Source of the DNA: Thalassobius sp. I31.1
Lineage (GTDB): Bacteria > Pseudomonadota > Alphaproteobacteria > Rhodobacterales > Rhodobacteraceae
Reading direction: 5' to 3'
NCBI RefSeq assembly: GCF_003031585.1
Contig: NZ_PWAA01000065.1
Coordinates: 1 to 64,000 of the forward strand
DNA length: 64,000 nucleotides
A program made the position numbers and the translations under genes. This document shows positions 1 to 8,005 of the stretch, in pieces (positions within the stretch are counted from its first letter, which is position 1; the number at the start of each line of letters is the position of its first letter). Under the pieces are notes generated by a model, which saw only the letters and a program-made list of their open reading frames with translations, had not been told where the DNA came from and made no database searches.

Positions 1-1
1 C

Positions 2-121
2 TTTGGCGATGCAAAGATGACAACCGCGCTTTTGGATCGTGTGACCCATCATTGCTCAATCGTTGAGACCGGAAACACGTCCTATCGGTTCGCTCAGAGC
101 AAAAAGACCCGGAAACAATAA
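2..121 (+). CDS. IstB-like ATP-binding helper protein of IS21 transposition (C-terminal fragment)
   Basis: Only the last 39 residues are in the window; the gene enters from the left edge. The residues read [18 protein letters not shown] followed by a stretch ending in basic residues and a TAA stop. This matches the conserved C-terminal end of IstB, the AAA+ ATPase that selects targets and activates the IstA transposase. Its position about 130 bp inside the element tip fits the usual istA-istB order. Whether the whole element is intact cannot be seen here. Confidence 0.8.
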   Translation, partial: FGDAKMTTALLDRVTHHCSIVETGNTSYRFAQSKKTRKQ

Positions 122-133
122 ACCACAGCGCAA

Positions 134-187
134 GCAAAGCCAGCAGACGAGCTCGCTATTTGAGGGCATCTCGCCTGCTGGCTTTGC
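134..187. repeat. 13-bp inverted repeat downstream of istB
   Basis: GCAAAGCCAGCAG at 134-146 pairs perfectly with its reverse complement at 175-187 across a 28-base loop that can pair partly itself. It lies between the istB stop and the element tip. It may act as a terminator or stop read-through out of the element, but no clear T-run follows. Confidence 0.5.
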
Positions 188-251
188 CTCATAAAGGGTG
201 GGTCACTTTTAAATGCACATACCGGGTCAGTTTTGAACGATCATTGACAAA

Positions 252-1379
252 TTGGGCATAAGTCTGACGGCTTTGGGCAGCCTCCTACTGATATTGCGGA
301 TGATTGACTTGGTCCAGGACCCTTTGTTGGGACTCCTGACAGATCGTTTCCCAGCGGCACAAGCAACCTTTGCCAATACGGCCGCCCTGTCGATGGCCCT
401 TGGATTTCCCCTGTTGTTCATGCTGCAAGCGGGGATGACCTGGGCTTTTGTCGCCCTGCTGATCATCCTGTTCACCGGCTATAGCCTGGGCAGTATATTG
501 ATCTATGGGCGCAGCGCCTCGCTTGCGCGATCTGCGCAGCCGGATGACCTTCTGCGCCTCGCCAGTTGGCGTGAAGGCGGGCAGCTTGTTGGTGTTATCT
601 TAGCCGCGGCACTGCCCTCCCTGCTGCTGGCCGCAGGCACAGGGTCTGACACATGGTTTTACTTTGGACTGTGTCTGGGCGGGATTGCCTGTCTTGCCGC
701 CTGGATCAGCCGAACCATCTGGCGTGGCCCCGTAGAGATTGGGGAAAACCTGTCACTTCTGGGTCTGAAGCAGGCCGGCGCCATGAAGCTTTTGTTTCTG
801 ATGTTGCTCAACTCACTTCCGGTTGCGCTGACCTCGACGTTGTTTCTGTTCTTTGCCGAAGATCACCTGGGCCTCAGCGGAGAAGCCGGCTTATTTCTGC
901 TGGCGTTTTTTCTGTCTGCAGGGCTGTCCATCCCCGTCTGGTCCCGTGTCAGCACACGGCTTGGCAACCGAAACACCCTGATTTTAGCAATGGGGCTTGC
1001 AATCATTTGCTTTGTCGGCGCTGCTTTTCTGGCACCAGGGGATCGCGTTGCATTTTTGTTGATCTGTGTCGCATCAGGCTTTGCCATGGGCGCCGATATT
1101 CTGATCCTTCCGCTGATGTTTTCAAAAGCATTGATTGCAGCGGGCCTGAAGGCCGCATCCGCTTTTGGCTACTGGAGCTTTGCCGGTAAGCTTGCCCTGG
1201 CTCTGGCCGCCGCAATCGCTTTGCCCTTGCTGGATTTCTTCAACTTCACCCCGGGCGCCACACTGAATGCCAACGCCCGCCGCACCCTTGTCTTTGCATA
1301 CGCCGTGTTGCCTTGCGTGCTGAAACTGATCGCCCTCTGCTTCACCCTGACCTTACCGCAAAAGGACCCCCTGACATGA
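252..1379 (+). pseudogene. MFS transporter, 5'-truncated by the IS21-type element
   Basis: The product is a hydrophobic permease of about 375 residues with roughly ten membrane segments. It opens with the end of transmembrane helix 1 and the motif DLVQDPLLGLLTDR, which resembles the DxxxDPxxGxxSDR loop-2/3 motif of the glycoside-pentoside-hexuronide:cation symporter branch of MFS (MFS_2). Family members carry roughly 30 more residues before this point. Here they are missing because the IS21-type end lies directly upstream. The only possible start is a TTG at 252 without a ribosome-binding site, so the gene is probably dead unless transcribed and translated out of the element. Its stop overlaps the next start as ATGA, so the two formed an operon. 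The substrate is unknown. Confidence 0.75.
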
Positions 1380-1942
1380 AACTTCTGACACTGGCATTGT
1401 TCGCCATTCTCCTGATTGTCACTGTGCGTGGCATGTTTTTCAGCTTTGGATCGCAAAAGCCCGGGGATTACGCTGAAAGTGGGCCGGCCTTTATCCTGAA
1501 GGAACATCTTTCCGGTCCGATCCTGTCGGAAGGATTGATCTATGGCCCAACCGGGCGCGTCACCAACAGTTTCACCGCTCAGATGCAGGGGGAATGGGAC
1601 GGGGACACAGGAACACTGACTGAAAGCTTCACCTATTCCAACGGCCAAACACAGGAACGTAAATGGTTCCTGACGGCGAGCTCCGACAACACATTCACCG
1701 CAACTGCGGAAGATATCATTGGAGAAGCACAAGGCGTCGTCTCTGGTTCCACCATCATGATGACCTATAAAATCGTTTTGCCCGAACGCGCCGGAGGACA
1801 TGTTCTGTCTGTGACAGACTGGCTGTATATGACCGAAAGCGGCGTCATCATTAACCGTTCTGAAATGCGCAAATTTGGCATTAAAGTAGCTGAATTAGTC
1901 GCCACAATGCGGCCTTCAAGAGAAGGCAATACAGGGGACTGA
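1376..1942 (+). CDS. DUF3833-like lipoprotein/envelope protein
   Basis: This 188-residue protein starts with a hydrophobic segment of about 18 residues (MKLLTLALFAILLIVTVRG), so it is probably membrane-anchored or exported. The rest is polar beta-rich sequence containing a GPTGRVTNSFTAQMQG-type stretch and an ERKW segment, resembling DUF3833 proteins, whose function is unknown. The ATG overlaps the stop of the upstream MFS gene (ATGA), which implies translational coupling. MFS/DUF3833 neighbours are familiar from alphaproteobacteria. Because the upstream gene is truncated by the insertion sequence, expression of this gene may be lost or altered. The family call is from memory of motif style; the ORF itself is solid. 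Confidence 0.7.
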   Translation: MKLLTLALFAILLIVTVRGMFFSFGSQKPGDYAESGPAFILKEHLSGPILSEGLIYGPTGRVTNSFTAQMQGEWDGDTGTLTESFTYSNGQTQERKWFLTASSDNTFTATAEDIIGEAQGVVSGSTIMMTYKIVLPERAGGHVLSVTDWLYMTESGVIINRSEMRKFGIKVAELVATMRPSREGNTGD

Positions 1943-2003
1943 GGGAAAGTATCCGCATGCTTCATATTTGGGAACCCATATGAAATAGCTCATCATGCAT
2001 ACT

Positions 2004-2168
2004 TGTAGTGGTTCAGATATGATCTGACAGTTGGTCGCTTTTCTGGCGGCGTCTGTCAGGTCAAGTTCAGTTCACAAACGTTTCCCACCAGATTTACTTC
2101 CCATTGATCATAGTTTCGTCCGGTGATCTGCCGCAATACATTGTACCCTGATGCGGGCGTTCGTGGTT
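2004..2168 (-). mobile_element. Remnant of an IS481-type element (right end with transposase C-terminus)
   Basis: Read on the minus strand, this stretch closely matches the last part of the intact element at 30075-31305. It carries the end of the transposase (ETMI..GK*IWWETFVN then stop), the downstream spacer and the tip TGAACCACTACA. The remnant has an in-frame TAA where the intact copy has GAA (Glu), and many substitutions. Similarity ends abruptly near 2168. It is a dead fragment about 28 kb from an intact relative. Confidence 0.8.
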
Positions 2169-2483
2169 GGGCGGGGTACCTCTGTCGATTGACAGCGCAT
2201 GAAACAGATTTCCCACGAAATTACTGGCATCGAATGTTCCGGATAGAAAACTGAAATCATACTCTGAAAGGAACTTAGCATATTCTTCGATTTCCTTTAT
2301 CGTTTAATAAGCCACTTCGAACGATCATGATTGTTAAACGATCTTCATTTCCCAATTTGTTGAGTAGCCACACATTGGTACATTCATCTAGGATATTTCT
2401 TTGGAAACGACACGCAATGAGCTACTCCCCATTTATTAGACAGGATCTCCTTGATGGATGCCCCTGCTGAAGCTGAGTTGAAC

Positions 2484-2511
2484 AAAAAGCAAAAAGCAAA
2501 AAGCAAAAAGC
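2484..2511. repeat. Tandem repeat, AAAAAGC x 4 plus partial copies
   Basis: Four perfect consecutive copies of the 7-mer AAAAAGC run from 2484 to 2511, preceded by C and followed by six A. Seven-base units shift a reading frame when the copy number changes. On the minus strand the repeat lies inside an open frame that continues the coding-like segment at 2513-2653. Confidence 0.9.
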
Positions 2512-2512
2512 A

Positions 2513-2653
2513 AAAAATTCGTCCCTCACCGACATAGATGTCAAATTCCGATTGTTTTCCGACCACTCCAACGTTGTCCACGCCTTCAGCTGCCAGCTCT
2601 GCCTTTAAGGCCTGGCGACTTACGTAGTAGGCATGACAGTTGGGGCGGTTGTC
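2513..2653 (-). other. Coding-like segment without start codon
   Basis: Directly after the stop of the carboxymuconolactone-decarboxylase-like gene, the same minus-strand frame stays open and reads like a natural protein, with segments ALKAELAAEGVDNV and GKQSEFDIYV. The frame then enters the 7-bp repeat and becomes low-complexity Phe/Leu/Cys sequence. No ATG lies at its beginning; a GTG at 2581 is the first usable start. It may be the C-terminal end of a lost gene or a decayed small redox-type protein. I do not recognise the family with any certainty. Confidence 0.3.
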
Positions 2654-3034
2654 TCAATCCAACTCAAGAACTTTGCGCGCGACACGGAAGCATTCCAATG
2701 CCTGTGGCACGCCGCAATAAATGCCAATCACGTGGATGATCGCGCGGATCTCATCCTGGGTGACGCCATTATTGATCGCGCCGCGGCAGTGGATTTCCCA
2801 TTCGTGTATTTTACCCAATGCGCCGATCATCGACAGGTTCATCATTGACCGCGTTTTGGGATCGATCACGTCATCCCCCCAGCCAAAGCCCCAGCACCAG
2901 GCTGTCATCGCTTCCTGAAAGGGGCGCGTGAAATCATCCGCTGCGGCCAGGTTCTTTTCGACGTATTCCGCGCCCAATGTGGATTTCCGTTGTTCCAGGC
3001 CTTTCAGGAACAGGTCCTCGTCAAATGCACTCAT
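2654..3034 (-). CDS. Carboxymuconolactone decarboxylase family protein
   Basis: This 126-residue protein has the CMD fold signature of PcaC-like enzymes: WGFGWGDDVIDPKTRSMMN, then the GALGKIHEWEIHCRGAINNG helix and the IIHVIGIYCGVPQALE segment. PcaC decarboxylates 4-carboxymuconolactone in protocatechuate breakdown, but many paralogues act on other small acids. No other pca genes are nearby. It is the last gene of the leftward operon, 3 bp after the aldehyde dehydrogenase stop. In this setting it more likely processes an intermediate of the local pathway than protocatechuate; this is inference. The protein lacks the CxxC pair of AhpD-type peroxidases. Confidence 0.85.
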   Translation of the reverse strand: MSAFDEDLFLKGLEQRKSTLGAEYVEKNLAAADDFTRPFQEAMTAWCWGFGWGDDVIDPKTRSMMNLSMIGALGKIHEWEIHCRGAINNGVTQDEIRAIIHVIGIYCGVPQALECFRVARKVLELD

Positions 3035-3037
3035 GTC

Positions 3038-4483
3038 TCAGCCTTTCAATTTGATAGCGACGTTTTTCGTCTGCACATAGTTCCACAAAGCTTCCCGGCC
3101 CTTCTCGCGTCCGTACCCTGACTTTCCGTAGCCGCCAAAGGGGGTTTCAACACCGCCGGCATACCATTCGTTGACAAAGACCTGCCCTGCCCGCAGTTGT
3201 CGCGCAGCTGTGGTTGCCCGGTTCAGGTCAGAGGTAAACACACCACCGACCAGGCCATAGGGCGTACCATTTGCGATTTCGATCGCCTGCGCGTCGGTTG
3301 AAAATGTCAATACCGACAGGACCGGGCCAAACACTTCGTCATTGGCGACGGCCATATCAGCTGTAACATTGGTCAGGATTGTGGGTTCAAGGAATGCGCC
3401 GGGCTGGTTCATCTTGCGCCCGCCTGCTGCCACATGCGCCCCCTCTGCCACGGCCTCCGTGATCATTCTGGCAGCCCTGTCACGTTGAACCTCAGACACC
3501 ATCGCGCCCATGTTGGGGCCGAATTCAGGGTGATCAACACCTGGCCCAACTGTCAGAGATTTCGCAACTGACACCATGCGTTCAACCAGTTCATCATGCA
3601 CGCTTTCATGCACGATCACGCGGCTCATTGCGGAACAGACCTGCCCTGCGTTGAAGAAAATGCCCCAACGCACGTCAGTTTCAAACGCCTCCAGATCCGC
3701 ATCGTCATGCACAATCGCGGCGGATTTTCCGCCAAGTTCCAACACGCAGGGCACCACATTTTGCGCCGCAGCAGTCGCAATCGCAACGCCAGTCGCAACA
3801 GATCCGGTAAACACGATCTGGTTCACCTGTGGATGAGACGACAGCGCCGCCCCGGCTTCCTGGCCAAGCCCACAGAGGATATTCACCGCACCATCTGGCA
3901 AACCCACGGCCTCAGCCGCATGGGCAAACCAGGCATTGCTCAGCGGGGTCAGCTCCGGGGTTTTGATGACACAGGTGTTCCCGGTTGCAAGCGCTGCGGA
4001 CAGCGATCTTGCTGTCATCTCAATTGGATAATTCCAGGGGATAATCTGGGCGGACACGCCAAAGGGTTCATAAGTTGTGAAATCAAAGTAATCCTTCCCC
4101 AGAGGGATTGAACGCCCCTCCACCGTTTCCGCCTGATTTCCGTAATATTCAAAGTACCGCGCAGCGCCTGTAATTTCGACATGGGATTCCCAAAGCGGTT
4201 TGCCTTGTTCCAGCGTCAGGACCTGCGCAATTTCATCAATGTGATCCAGCAAATAGCGGCCCATCGCCTGTACCATACGGCCACGTTCCACCGGGCGCAG
4301 ATCAGACAGCACACCAGATTGATGCACCCGTTGTGCAGCCTTAACTGCGCGATCCACATCAGCAGCATCCGCCAGCGCATGTTCTGCCAGCTTTTCGCCG
4401 GTACCAGGATTGATCACATCAATCCGCCCTGCCCCGCCATCAACCCAGGTGCCGTCAATATAGTTCTGCCAGTAAGTCTTCAT
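3038..4483 (-). CDS. NAD(P)-dependent aldehyde dehydrogenase
   Basis: The product is a 481-residue member of the ALDH superfamily, oxidising an aldehyde to an acid in the cytoplasm. Visible family residues are Asn151 in the IIPWNYP motif, the cofactor loop FTGS near 225, Glu249 in ELGGK and the nucleophile Cys283 in NAGQVCS. The ATG at 4483 overlaps the stop of the upstream sulfotransferase-like gene (ATGA). A longer frame extends upstream, but the extension is unlike the family and overlaps the neighbour. Betaine-aldehyde-type and medium-chain aldehyde dehydrogenases look like this. Within the operon it could take the aldehyde left after Rieske-type C-N cleavage; that role is inferred. Confidence 0.93.
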   Translation of the reverse strand: MKTYWQNYIDGTWVDGGAGRIDVINPGTGEKLAEHALADAADVDRAVKAAQRVHQSGVLSDLRPVERGRMVQAMGRYLLDHIDEIAQVLTLEQGKPLWESHVEITGAARYFEYYGNQAETVEGRSIPLGKDYFDFTTYEPFGVSAQIIPWNYPIEMTARSLSAALATGNTCVIKTPELTPLSNAWFAHAAEAVGLPDGAVNILCGLGQEAGAALSSHPQVNQIVFTGSVATGVAIATAAAQNVVPCVLELGGKSAAIVHDDADLEAFETDVRWGIFFNAGQVCSAMSRVIVHESVHDELVERMVSVAKSLTVGPGVDHPEFGPNMGAMVSEVQRDRAARMITEAVAEGAHVAAGGRKMNQPGAFLEPTILTNVTADMAVANDEVFGPVLSVLTFSTDAQAIEIANGTPYGLVGGVFTSDLNRATTAARQLRAGQVFVNEWYAGGVETPFGGYGKSGYGREKGREALWNYVQTKNVAIKLKG

Positions 4484-5223
4484 TTGAGGGTGATCCGATG
4501 CTGATAAAGATGATCGTAGTGGGGCTTCATGCGCCGATGGACACGGCGCACACGTTCCGGCGCATCCGCAATTTCGATGTAGCGGCGTTCCTGTGGTTTC
4601 AGTCCGGTGGATTGCGCAAGGTTGCTGTGGAATGATCCGCCATCCCACCAGCTGTGCGCCGACGGATCACCGCCGGGTTCCCAGCTCATGGCCTCGGGCA
4701 GAAACGGGATATCCACCGCATCACAAAAGGCCGCAACCATGGCGTGAGGGTCTTCCAGCAGATCGTCACTGTCGATCACCGGCGGCGGTGTGCCATTCAA
4801 AACGGTAAGTAAATCAAACAGGGCACGTTGTTCGGGAAAACCGACTTCCAGTTCATCAAAATCGGGCCATTTATTATACATGGACGAGATCGTTTTGGCC
4901 GGATCGCGGATCAGAAACGCATGGGTGAAGTTCGACAGAAATTCGGGCGTCCACATGTGGTTGATGTAATGTGGAAAATCTTTCAGGAAGACCGGGCCTT
5001 TCTGTGCGCGCGCCTGAATGTCCTCCCAGACGCTTTCAATCGTCAGGCCTCTGGTGGTCTTGTCCCCATCAGCAAACCGTGGCCAAAGCGGATCTTCGCC
5101 CTGATACCATGCTTCGCCAAACGGTTCATGCAGGCAATCCAGATCGCCCCGCTGACGCATCATCCATTCAAACGCAGTGGAAGTGGAACGCGGAATAGCC
5201 CAAAGGGCGACGATCTTATGCAT
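4480..5223 (-). CDS. Sulfotransferase family protein
   Basis: The 247-residue protein begins MHKIVALWAIPRSTSTAFEW. The PRSTSTAFE segment fits the 5'-phosphosulfate loop of PAPS-dependent sulfotransferases (Sulfotransfer family). The later FLIRDPAKTISSMYNKW matches the 3'-phosphate-binding RDPxxxxxS motif. It would transfer a sulfonate group from PAPS to an acceptor. It overlaps the upstream gene by 8 bases and the downstream aldehyde dehydrogenase by 4, so it is firmly part of the operon. A sulfotransferase inside a catabolic operon is unexpected. It might act as a nucleotide-dependent transferase on an unknown substrate. Confidence 0.75.
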   Translation of the reverse strand: MHKIVALWAIPRSTSTAFEWMMRQRGDLDCLHEPFGEAWYQGEDPLWPRFADGDKTTRGLTIESVWEDIQARAQKGPVFLKDFPHYINHMWTPEFLSNFTHAFLIRDPAKTISSMYNKWPDFDELEVGFPEQRALFDLLTVLNGTPPPVIDSDDLLEDPHAMVAAFCDAVDIPFLPEAMSWEPGGDPSAHSWWDGGSFHSNLAQSTGLKPQERRYIEIADAPERVRRVHRRMKPHYDHLYQHRITLK

Positions 5224-6052
5224 GAAGGCTCTCCAGTAATCTGCTTTGCGGTGTGGTCGGCGCAATCCCAAGGTCTTTCATAATCCGCCAGTACAGCGCT
5301 GTGTCATGGCCGATCACGGGTTTGCCCAGCTTTGCTTCCATCTCTCGCGCCAGATGCAGGGGACGTTGTGGCAGACCGCCGGGGCCACTGCGAAAATTGC
5401 ACATGCCGTTGATCAGATAAGCATCTGCGTCCGGTGCCTGATCCGCAACATATGAAAAGCTCTTGTCAAACAGGTCCCCATCAAAGATCCAGCGTTTCGC
5501 ATTGACGGCCTCCTGATCCGGAAACCAGCCCTGATCCGCAAAATTTCCGGCCCAAAGCACATCAAACCCGGCTTCGCGCAAAAAACCTGCTGTGCCCTGC
5601 CACCAGTCGGGCCAGTGATAGGCTGCGTTCAGGGCGACTTTTTCGACATTCATCTCGTGCAAAGCCTCAACCATCGCATAGCCGGCCATATGAAAACGGG
5701 TCTCATATTTATCCGACAGATCGGCGCAATGCTGACGAATACCTTCAACGCCCAGGCCGCTGGCGTGAACCCAGTTCGACCCTACCTGACCACAGACATC
5801 CACGCCATTGCGTGCCATGCAATGCACGAAATCATCCATCATTCCAAAGTTCGCTTTGCGCTGATCCAGCCCATGCGCATAGTCCGGTACATGCAACATC
5901 CAGCCATGCACGCCAACGCTTTCAGGTGACATGCGCAGGAAATCCGACGGGGCCGCATCATAATCAAACGGCGGGCAGGTAAAACCCACCTGATGCGGGA
6001 ACAGTTTTTGGTCCGGCGTCCATTTTTCGGGCATCACAAAGTCAGTCATCAA
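5216..6052 (-). CDS. Maleate isomerase / arylmalonate decarboxylase-like protein (Asp/Glu racemase superfamily)
   Basis: The 278-residue protein has the two-lobed layout of the maleate isomerase / AMDase branch: VDVCGQVGSNWVHASGLG around residues 84-101 and INGMCNFR around 214-221. Cys218 aligns with the second catalytic cysteine of the family. At the position of the first cysteine I see glycine/serine (VGSN), as in AMDase, which retains only one cysteine. Cys87 lies nearby but out of register. It may therefore decarboxylate or racemise rather than isomerise. It overlaps the Rieske gene stop by 11 bases. Alignment was by eye, so the residue equivalence is tentative. Confidence 0.65.
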   Translation of the reverse strand: MMTDFVMPEKWTPDQKLFPHQVGFTCPPFDYDAAPSDFLRMSPESVGVHGWMLHVPDYAHGLDQRKANFGMMDDFVHCMARNGVDVCGQVGSNWVHASGLGVEGIRQHCADLSDKYETRFHMAGYAMVEALHEMNVEKVALNAAYHWPDWWQGTAGFLREAGFDVLWAGNFADQGWFPDQEAVNAKRWIFDGDLFDKSFSYVADQAPDADAYLINGMCNFRSGPGGLPQRPLHLAREMEAKLGKPVIGHDTALYWRIMKDLGIAPTTPQSRLLESLHA

Positions 6053-7121
6053 TCGCGTCCTTCATCCAACGTTGCAGGTGCATAACCGGGTGTTCTGAAT
6101 TGACCCCACCCTGAGGATCGACCACCAATGGTCCTGGCACATACCCACGTGCTCCAAGCCCACGCTGAACGCTTTCAACCAAGTGGATGTCTTCTTCCAC
6201 CGTGGTTTCACGGTCTTGCACCGCAAGCTGACGGATCTTTTCATCCTCCGCCCCGTCAATCGAATACCAGCCGCGCCAGACCACCACATGATCCGCATCA
6301 ACCGCACGCCAGTGATAGGTATTCAGCACATTTCCAGGGTAAACCTGAAAGGAAAACATCGGCCAGAGGAACCAGCTGGAATATTCATACTGGTGATCAA
6401 ACCCCGAATGCACATCATAGGTCATGTCTGCAAGGTTCTGGCATTCTGTTGTGTGACGCAGGCACTTGCCCTGAGGCTGGATGTCATAGGTTTCGGGCTT
6501 CACCACACCATTGGCAAAAGTCGGATGGTTCAGCGCGCAATGATAGCATTCTGAGTAATTCTCAACCGAGACCTTCCAGTTGCAATTCTCGGGAATATCA
6601 ACCCATTCCAAAGGCTTAAGATCCGCCCAGTTTGGCACCCATTCCTCAAGCTCCTGGCGGGCATTGGGGAACCAGTCTTCCATTGGGGCAGCGTCCGGAT
6701 CAAGGTTCACAAAGACAAAACCCAGGAATTCCTCTGCCCGGACTTCGGTCAGGCAAACGGATGACTTTTCGAACCCCTCGACCGCCTTGATGTTCGGCCC
6801 TGCCCGCAATTCGCCTGTCAGTTCATAGGTCCAGGCGTGATACGGGCACACAACAACCCGCGTGGTGCCTGTGCCGCTGACCAATTGATGCGCGCGATGC
6901 TGGCATACATTGTAGAACACGCGTATCTTTTCGTCCCGCCCTTTGATCGCAAACAGGCTTTCCCCCGCAATTTCAAATGCGGCGTAATCCCCGGTTTTCT
7001 CTAACACTGACGCATGACAACCAAACTGCCATGTCCGGGCCAAAAGACCCGCAGTTTCCAGCTTAAAGACCTGAGGATCGGTGTAATAATGCGCTGCCAG
7101 CGATCTGATGGGGTGGTTCAT
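6042..7121 (-). CDS. Rieske non-haem iron oxygenase, alpha subunit
   Basis: The 359-residue enzyme has a complete Rieske 2Fe-2S site (Cys73-x-His75 and Cys92-x-x-His95) and a mononuclear iron site (His194, His199 and probably Asp311). The ENYSECYHC motif places Glu191 three residues before His194. Known quaternary-amine oxygenases such as carnitine oxygenase CntA use a bridging glutamate there, whereas ring dioxygenases use aspartate. This supports action on a betaine- or carnitine-like substrate by oxidative C-N cleavage or demethylation. No flavin/ferredoxin reductase partner is encoded in the window, so electrons must come from elsewhere. Its ATG overlaps the RpiR stop (ATGA). The substrate assignment is inference. 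Confidence 0.88.
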   Translation of the reverse strand: MNHPIRSLAAHYYTDPQVFKLETAGLLARTWQFGCHASVLEKTGDYAAFEIAGESLFAIKGRDEKIRVFYNVCQHRAHQLVSGTGTTRVVVCPYHAWTYELTGELRAGPNIKAVEGFEKSSVCLTEVRAEEFLGFVFVNLDPDAAPMEDWFPNARQELEEWVPNWADLKPLEWVDIPENCNWKVSVENYSECYHCALNHPTFANGVVKPETYDIQPQGKCLRHTTECQNLADMTYDVHSGFDHQYEYSSWFLWPMFSFQVYPGNVLNTYHWRAVDADHVVVWRGWYSIDGAEDEKIRQLAVQDRETTVEEDIHLVESVQRGLGARGYVPGPLVVDPQGGVNSEHPVMHLQRWMKDAIDD

Positions 7122-8005
7122 TTATCCTCCGAGTAATACAGGCCAAGTTGATGACGGCGCTTATGAAATGTCGCCACGCGTTCCGGGATTTCGTCACTCG
7201 CAACCGCGATAACAAAGGACAGCAGAGTTTCCAGCACAGCTATGGTGCCAGCTGACGACGGGAAAAACTGCGGAGTATCGACAGACACGACAAACCCATG
7301 ATCAGCTATCCGCACGATCGGGCTGGCCGGACTGTCTGAGAGGGCAACAATGGTCATTCCTTGTTCACGGGCAATATTTACGGCTTCGACCACTTCAGAT
7401 CGGTATGGCTTGCAGGTAATCGCGATCAAAACGTCTTTTTGATCAGCCCACGCCAGATCATCTACCGGTGTAGATCCGGGCCGTGGGATCGCATGAAATT
7501 CTGTCATGCCGGTTGAAGCAATATAAGTGAAATTGCGCGCAACCGAATTGTTCACCCCTACGCCGAGTGTAAACACACGTCGCGCCTTCCAGATTGCATC
7601 CGCAGCCGATTTCAGATCGTCGGTCGAAATGCCAGCAAATGTTTCCTCGATGTTGGACATCACATCGCGAACCATATCGGCGTACAACCCACCAAGATCG
7701 CCGGATTTTGAAATATCCTGCAACCAGCGTGCGCGATCCGGGAAATCTGCTTCGCCCCGGCGGATCGCATCCCGGAAAGGGGCGCGAAAATCTTCATAGC
7801 CCTCAAACCCGATCTGGCGCGCCATACGCACCACGGTGTTCGGTTTCACATTCGCAGCTGTTGCGATTTCGCGCACGGTAGACACCCCCACATCCCGGGG
7901 ATTTTCCAGCACATAGGTCGCAGCTTTACGCGCTTCCGGCGTCAGTTCTGAAAGCTCGCCCGCGAGCCGTTCCAGAATCGTATTTGATACATTTGTCCCA
8001 TTCAT
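7118..8005 (-). CDS. RpiR family transcriptional regulator
   Basis: The protein has 295 residues. An N-terminal HTH_6 domain (STVREIATAANVKPNTVVRMARQIGFEGYEDF, about residues 40-72, shown in part) is followed by a SIS sugar-isomerase-like effector domain (about 130-260, with LGVGVNNSVARNF and the VLIAITCKPYRSE strand-loop). Family members bind phosphorylated or small-molecule effectors. The start was set at the ATG at 8005 because an upstream extension would run into the divergent gene. It is the first gene of the leftward operon and faces the flavoprotein gene across 67 bp, so it probably controls both directions. Confidence 0.88.
   Translation of the reverse strand: MNGTNVSNTILERLAGELSELTPEARKAATYVLENPRDVGVSTVREIATAANVKPNTVVRMARQIGFEGYEDFRAPFRDAIRRGEADFPDRARWLQDISKSGDLGGLYADMVRDVMSNIEETFAGISTDDLKSAADAIWKARRVFTLGVGVNNSVARNFTYIASTGMTEFHAIPRPGSTPVDDLAWADQKDVLIAITCKPYRSEVVEAVNIAREQGMTIVALSDSPASPIVRIADHGFVVSVDTPQFFPSSAGTIAVLETLLSFVIAVASDEIPERVATFHKRRHQLGLYYSEDK

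Larger units (their letters stand above)
1..249 (+). mobile_element. Right end of an IS21-family insertion sequence
   Basis: The first 249 bases are the distal end of an IS21-type element whose body lies left of the window. They hold the C-terminus of an IstB-like protein followed by the terminal repeat region. The element ends in ...GATCATTGACA at 249, whose reverse complement starts TGTCAATGATC, the TG...CA type of tip known for IS21 relatives. Two related direct repeats, at 200-213 and 224-237 (consensus GGGTCASTTTTRAA), look like the multiple terminal transposase-binding repeats of this family. Immediately after 249 the reading frame of a truncated MFS transporter begins, so the element disrupts that gene. 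Confidence 0.8.
1943..2653. other. Decayed intergenic stretch
   Basis: No intact gene was found in these 711 bases. They hold an IS481-type remnant (2004-2168), an A+T-rich stretch with no coding pattern (about 2170-2480), a 7-bp tandem repeat (2484-2511) and a coding-like segment on the minus strand next to the carboxymuconolactone-decarboxylase gene (2513-2653). Confidence 0.6.

Noticed and set aside
2654-3034. Protocatechuate (pca) pathway
   Set aside because: The CMD-like gene has no pcaGH, pcaB or pcaD neighbours; the operon around it is of the N-methyl-amine type.
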